A stretch of DNA of 39,713 nucleotides from an uncultured Granulosicoccaceae bacterium (GTDB taxonomy: Bacteria; Pseudomonadota; Gammaproteobacteria; Granulosicoccales; Granulosicoccaceae), in NCBI GenBank assembly GCA_938045275.1, contig CALIMV010000117.1:1-39713 (forward strand), given 5' to 3'. Made by a program: the position numbers and the translations under genes. The notes beneath the pieces were generated by a model, which saw nothing but the letters and a program-made list of their open reading frames with translations, was not told the origin of the DNA and did not search any database. Below, in pieces: positions 36,457 to 39,713 of this stretch. The first letter of the stretch is position 1. The number at the start of each line of letters is the position of its first letter.

Positions 36457-37904
36457 TTTTTCCAAAATGAAGGTGTAAACAACAACAACAGTGTAAAGAT
36501 CTCCAAGCGACCAAACAACATGGCAAAACTCAGCACAACCAATGAGAAATCTTCCAGGCTTGCATAATTTGCAGCAACCTCCCCCAGGCCCGGACCCAGG
36601 TTATTCAAACAGGCAACGACTGCTGAAAAGGCGGTCTCCTGATCGTGCCCGGCTGCCATCAGCAACAGCAGCATTACCACGCACAAGGCCAGGTACGCAG
36701 CGAAAAATCCCCACACAACGTCAATGACTTTATTAGATACCGGACGCCCGCCCACCTTGACCTTAATGGTTGCACTTGGATGCAACAACAGACGTAGTTC
36801 GCGTTGACCTTGTTTGAACAACAACAACACTCGAATAACTTTCATACCACCACCGGTGGAGCCGGCACAGCCCCCCACAAAGCTTGCAAATAGCAGCAGA
36901 ACCGGCAAAAACCCAGGCCATTTGAAGTATTCTTCCGAGGTGAATCCTGTTGTGGTACCGATAGAGACTACGTGGAACAATCCATCAAGAAACGAACTCG
37001 ACATGGTGGATGTTTTGGTGAAGTACAAATACAAACTGACAATCAGTGTTAGCGTAAAAGCCAGTCCAATAAAAGCACGAAACTCTTCATCCACAAAATA
37101 GCTTTTCAGGTTTTTACTTCGCACAGCAGTAAAATGCAACGCGAAATTCACACCCGATATCAGCATGAACAGTACGGCAACCATCTCAATTGCCACACTA
37201 TTAAAGTGACCAATGCTTGCATCGTGCGTTGAAAATCCGCCGATAGCGACGGTAGAAAAACTATGTCCGATTGCGTCAAAAAGAGACATGCCTGCCCAAA
37301 AATAAGCTAAGGCACACAGTATCGTCAGTGCCAGGTAGATGTACCACAGCGCTTTAGCCGTACCTGCAATGCGCGGTGTCAGCTTATCTTTGTTGGGGCC
37401 GGAAGATTCTGCACGATACAGTTGCATACCACCTATTCCCAACATGGGCAATATTGCAATGGCCAGCACAATGATGCCCATTCCACCCAACCACTGCATT
37501 TGCTGACGGTAGAAAAGAATAGAATGCGGCAAACTATCCAGCCCAACAATAAGCGTCGCCCCGGTTGTTGTTAAACCAGACATCGATTCAAATATAGCCG
37601 CAGCTATCGATAGATTGAGCTCCGAATACAAGATAAACGGCAGTGAACCGAACAATCCCAACACACCCCAAAAAAGTACCACCACCATAAAACCGTCGCG
37701 CAAACGCAGTTGGGATACTTGATTGCGCACCGGTGCAAACAATGCAATGCCAGTTAGAAATGTGGTAAAAAATCCGCCAATAAATGGCCACACAGCACCA
37801 TCATTGTAAATAAGTGCCACTATCACCGGCGTAAGCATCGTTGCGCTAAATAACGCGAGCAGGATGCCTAGCACCCGCTGTACTGTCTTGATCTGAATGG
37901 TCAT
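36453..37904 (-). CDS. trkH: Trk potassium uptake channel subunit TrkH
   Basis: A 483-residue membrane protein with the four MPM repeats of the Trk/Ktr family. The filter loops are seen in MSGLTTTGATL, FSTVAIGGFST, VSIGTTTGFTS and CLNNLGPGLG. It conducts K+ (and Na+) inward under control of the cytosolic TrkA ring. It follows trkA by 36 bases on the same strand. Confidence 0.96.
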   Translation of the reverse strand: MTIQIKTVQRVLGILLALFSATMLTPVIVALIYNDGAVWPFIGGFFTTFLTGIALFAPVRNQVSQLRLRDGFMVVVLFWGVLGLFGSLPFILYSELNLSIAAAIFESMSGLTTTGATLIVGLDSLPHSILFYRQQMQWLGGMGIIVLAIAILPMLGIGGMQLYRAESSGPNKDKLTPRIAGTAKALWYIYLALTILCALAYFWAGMSLFDAIGHSFSTVAIGGFSTHDASIGHFNSVAIEMVAVLFMLISGVNFALHFTAVRSKNLKSYFVDEEFRAFIGLAFTLTLIVSLYLYFTKTSTMSSSFLDGLFHVVSIGTTTGFTSEEYFKWPGFLPVLLLFASFVGGCAGSTGGGMKVIRVLLLFKQGQRELRLLLHPSATIKVKVGGRPVSNKVIDVVWGFFAAYLALCVVMLLLLMAAGHDQETAFSAVVACLNNLGPGLGEVAANYASLEDFSLVVLSFAMLFGRLEIFTLLLLFTPSFWKK

Positions 37905-37940
37905 CGGGAAATAGTCAATGCAATGGGCACGAGCATTGGA

Positions 37941-39317
37941 TTAGACGAAGGTGAAGCCAACCTGGAATAATTTTTCCACATCAGCAATCTCGCGTTTGTC
38001 GGTAATCAAAACGATCAAATGGTCTTCGGCTTCAATCACTGTGTCGTGATGTGCGATAAGCACATCGTTACCGCGTGCAATTACCCCAATCGTGGCACTT
38101 TTGGGCAATTTGACCTGGCTAATTTCGCGGCCGACCAGTACAGATGTATCTTTATCGCCATGAGCAATCCCCTCCAATGCTTCGGCAGATCCTTTACGCA
38201 AAGAATGCACCGCAACCACATCTCCGCGACGAATATGTGTTAACAGTGAACCAATCGTGATTTGTTGTGGGGAGATCGCCACATCGATGATGCCTCGTTC
38301 GACCAGATCAACATAGGCTGGTCGATTAATCAGCGACATGATTTTTTTCGCACCCATGCGTTTGGCAAGCATCGCAGACAGGATATTGGCTTCATCGTCG
38401 TTGGTCAGTGCACAGAAAACATCCATATCTTCTATATTCTCGTCTATGAGCATGTCTTGATCAGCCGCATCACCATGAAACACTAACGCGCTGTTCAGGG
38501 TTTCGGCCAGGTAGTCGGCGCGGGCCTCGATAGTTTCAATTATCTTTACATCGTAGTGCTTCTCCAGTTTGCGCGCCAACTGCAATCCAATGTTACCGCC
38601 ACCAGCAATCATCACTCGCTTGCAATGACCACTTTGTGTGTGAAACTGCGCCATTACTTCGGCGGTATGCTCACGCTGCGACAAAATAAATACGATGTCT
38701 TCTGCTCTGATGATTGATTTGCCTTCAGGAATAATCGCTGTGTCACCTCGATATACCGCCATTACGCGCATGTCAATGTCATCTAACAGAACGGGTAAGT
38801 GCGCAATCGATTCGTTTTCCATCGGTGAGCCTTCCTGCACTTCAACACCCACCAGTCGTACACGCCCACCAGCAAAGTCAACAACCTGCAGTGCGCCCGG
38901 GTGTTCAATAACACGCTCAATGTGATCGGTGACCAGCTGTTCAGGACTAACCAGTACGTTAATGGGAATGTGGTTATTGCTGAACAGGTCTTTTTCGCGC
39001 AGGTAGTCTGTGGAACGTATACGCGCAATTTTATTCGGTGTTTTAAAAAGCGTATAAGCAATCTGAATTGCAACGATGTTGGTTTCGTCGGAATCGGTTG
39101 CGGCTATGATCATGTCCGCATCCTCAGCACCGGCTTGCCGCAGTACTTCCGGGTAAGATGCGTAACCAACAACGGTGTTCAGATCGAGTCTGGAGCCAAG
39201 CTCAGCAAGAACGGATTTGTCTGTATCAACAACAGTCACTTCGTTGTTATGCTCAGAGGCCAGACTCTGCGCCACGGTCGATCCAACCTGACCTGCGCCC
39301 AATACTATTATTTTCAT
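37941..39317 (-). CDS. trkA: Trk system regulatory subunit TrkA
   Basis: A 458-residue protein with two RCK modules, each with an NAD-binding Rossmann unit (MKIIVLGAGQVGSTVAQSL at 1-19 and MIAGGGNIGLQLARKLEKHY around 235-255) and a TrkA-C domain. It gates TrkH in response to nucleotides. The neighbouring trkH completes the uptake system. It is preceded 12 bases upstream by the NtrX-like fragment. Confidence 0.97.
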   Translation of the reverse strand: MKIIVLGAGQVGSTVAQSLASEHNNEVTVVDTDKSVLAELGSRLDLNTVVGYASYPEVLRQAGAEDADMIIAATDSDETNIVAIQIAYTLFKTPNKIARIRSTDYLREKDLFSNNHIPINVLVSPEQLVTDHIERVIEHPGALQVVDFAGGRVRLVGVEVQEGSPMENESIAHLPVLLDDIDMRVMAVYRGDTAIIPEGKSIIRAEDIVFILSQREHTAEVMAQFHTQSGHCKRVMIAGGGNIGLQLARKLEKHYDVKIIETIEARADYLAETLNSALVFHGDAADQDMLIDENIEDMDVFCALTNDDEANILSAMLAKRMGAKKIMSLINRPAYVDLVERGIIDVAISPQQITIGSLLTHIRRGDVVAVHSLRKGSAEALEGIAHGDKDTSVLVGREISQVKLPKSATIGVIARGNDVLIAHHDTVIEAEDHLIVLITDKREIADVEKLFQVGFTFV

Positions 39318-39329
39318 TGGTGGAGAAAC

Positions 39330-39521
39330 CTACTCGCGCACTTTGTCGAGGTCGATGTTCAGACTGCGCAGCTTGCGATACAAATGCGTGCGCTCCATAC
39401 CCACATGTTTGGCAAGATCACCGATATTTCCCTGCGCCTCTGTCAGGCACCTGATGAGGTACTGCCGTTCGAAATCGGCTCTGGCTTCGCGCAATGGTAA
39501 GTCATAGCGAAGTAAGGTCAT
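39330..39521 (-). CDS. Orphan Fis-type helix-turn-helix, likely the C-terminal piece of an NtrX-like regulator
   Basis: The 63 residues LPLREARADFERQYLIRCL through NIGDLAKHVGMERTHLYRKLRSL match the DNA-binding end of NtrX-type sigma-54 activators. The receiver and AAA+ domains that should precede it are absent: the frame is closed by a TGA at 39559-39561, before which only AT-rich and repeat sequence is found. In many gammaproteobacteria ntrY-ntrX lie directly upstream of trkA, so this is probably a decapitated ntrX. It still has an ATG and may be translated as a small Fis-like protein. Confidence 0.75.
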   Translation of the reverse strand: MTLLRYDLPLREARADFERQYLIRCLTEAQGNIGDLAKHVGMERTHLYRKLRSLNIDLDKVRE

Positions 39522-39561
39522 GGTGTCACTACTGGCAACAATTAGAAAAAAATAATAATCA

Positions 39562-39640
39562 GGGCGAATGGACCCTGGGCAAACAGGTATCAGGGCAAAC
39601 AGGTACTAGGGCGAACGTGAATTAAGGCGTACGGACCCGG
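39562..39640. repeat. Five degenerate 15-16-base tandem units
   Basis: Units begin at 39562 (15 bases), 39577, 39593, 39609 and 39625 (16 bases each), all opening with GGGC or AGGC. The second and third are nearly identical (GGGCAAACAGGTATCA and GGGCAAACAGGTACTA). They lie where the rest of an ntrX gene would be expected. Confidence 0.7.
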
Positions 39641-39713
39641 ATTCGCATGAAACAGTGACCCTGATTTTGGGCATATTTGTAATGTAAAAGTAATATAGGA
39701 AGTAACCCCCCCC

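Noticed and set aside
39698-39713. Run of eight C at the window end
   Set aside because: It is most simply a sequencing or contig-end artefact; nothing functional can be supported.

Overview
The window looks like a piece of a gammaproteobacterial chromosome of moderate GC, probably from a marine species. The synteny supports this: rhlB runs opposite to trxA and rho, pcm-tolC-waaA lie in a row, trkA-trkH sit beside an ntrX-like fragment, and there is a LpxL-type acyltransferase plus a Kdo kinase (Gram-negative lipid A and core). A DmdA-type DMSP demethylase, a SoxYZ pair and a HisD-family dehydrogenase paralogue point to a sulfur-rich marine lifestyle. No tRNA, rRNA or intact mobile element was found.

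Layout. 1-2.5 kb (-): a FadB/FadN-type 3-hydroxyacyl-CoA dehydrogenase cut by the window edge, preceded by dmdA. 2.5-5.9 kb (+): psuK-psuG (pseudouridine breakdown) and cysG (siroheme). 6.0-8.6 kb (-): HisD-like dehydrogenase, then a tight CbiX/SirB-soxY-soxZ cluster whose SoxY has lost the usual GGCGG tail. 8.7-11.1 kb (+): a glutamine amidotransferase, a LysM membrane protein and an SDR oxidoreductase. 11.1-13.2 kb (-): a CitE-like lyase coupled to a Bcr/CflA-type MFS exporter. 13.3-19 kb: purD, rho (with a long structured leader), trxA, rhlB and a cold-shock protein. 19.2-22.5 kb: pcm, tolC, waaA. 22.9-25.7 kb: csrA facing a FixJ-type regulator and a hybrid histidine kinase. 25.8-30.2 kb (-): lipoprotein, kdkA, CHCC zinc-finger protein, glnE. 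30.2-32.2 kb (+): an orphan FbpC-like ABC ATPase overlapping murQ. 32.2-34.5 kb: a decayed accessory island holding a Cas1 C-terminal remnant, a small secreted protein, a possible pyroglutamyl-peptidase remnant and a broken DUF222/HNH endonuclease gene. 34.6-39.5 kb (-): LpxL-type acyltransferase, TPR protein, methyltransferase, TrkH, TrkA and an orphan Fis-type helix-turn-helix that looks like the tail of NtrX, next to degenerate 16-base repeats at the window edge.

The most unusual signals are the CbiX-SoxY-SoxZ cluster with the substituted SoxY swinging arm, the HisD paralogue with two changed metal-ligand positions, the hidden type II Cas1 fragment in the gene graveyard, the FbpC-MurQ pair, and the ntrX locus reduced to its DNA-binding end. 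Family calls come from reading motifs in the translated sequence; no database search was run.
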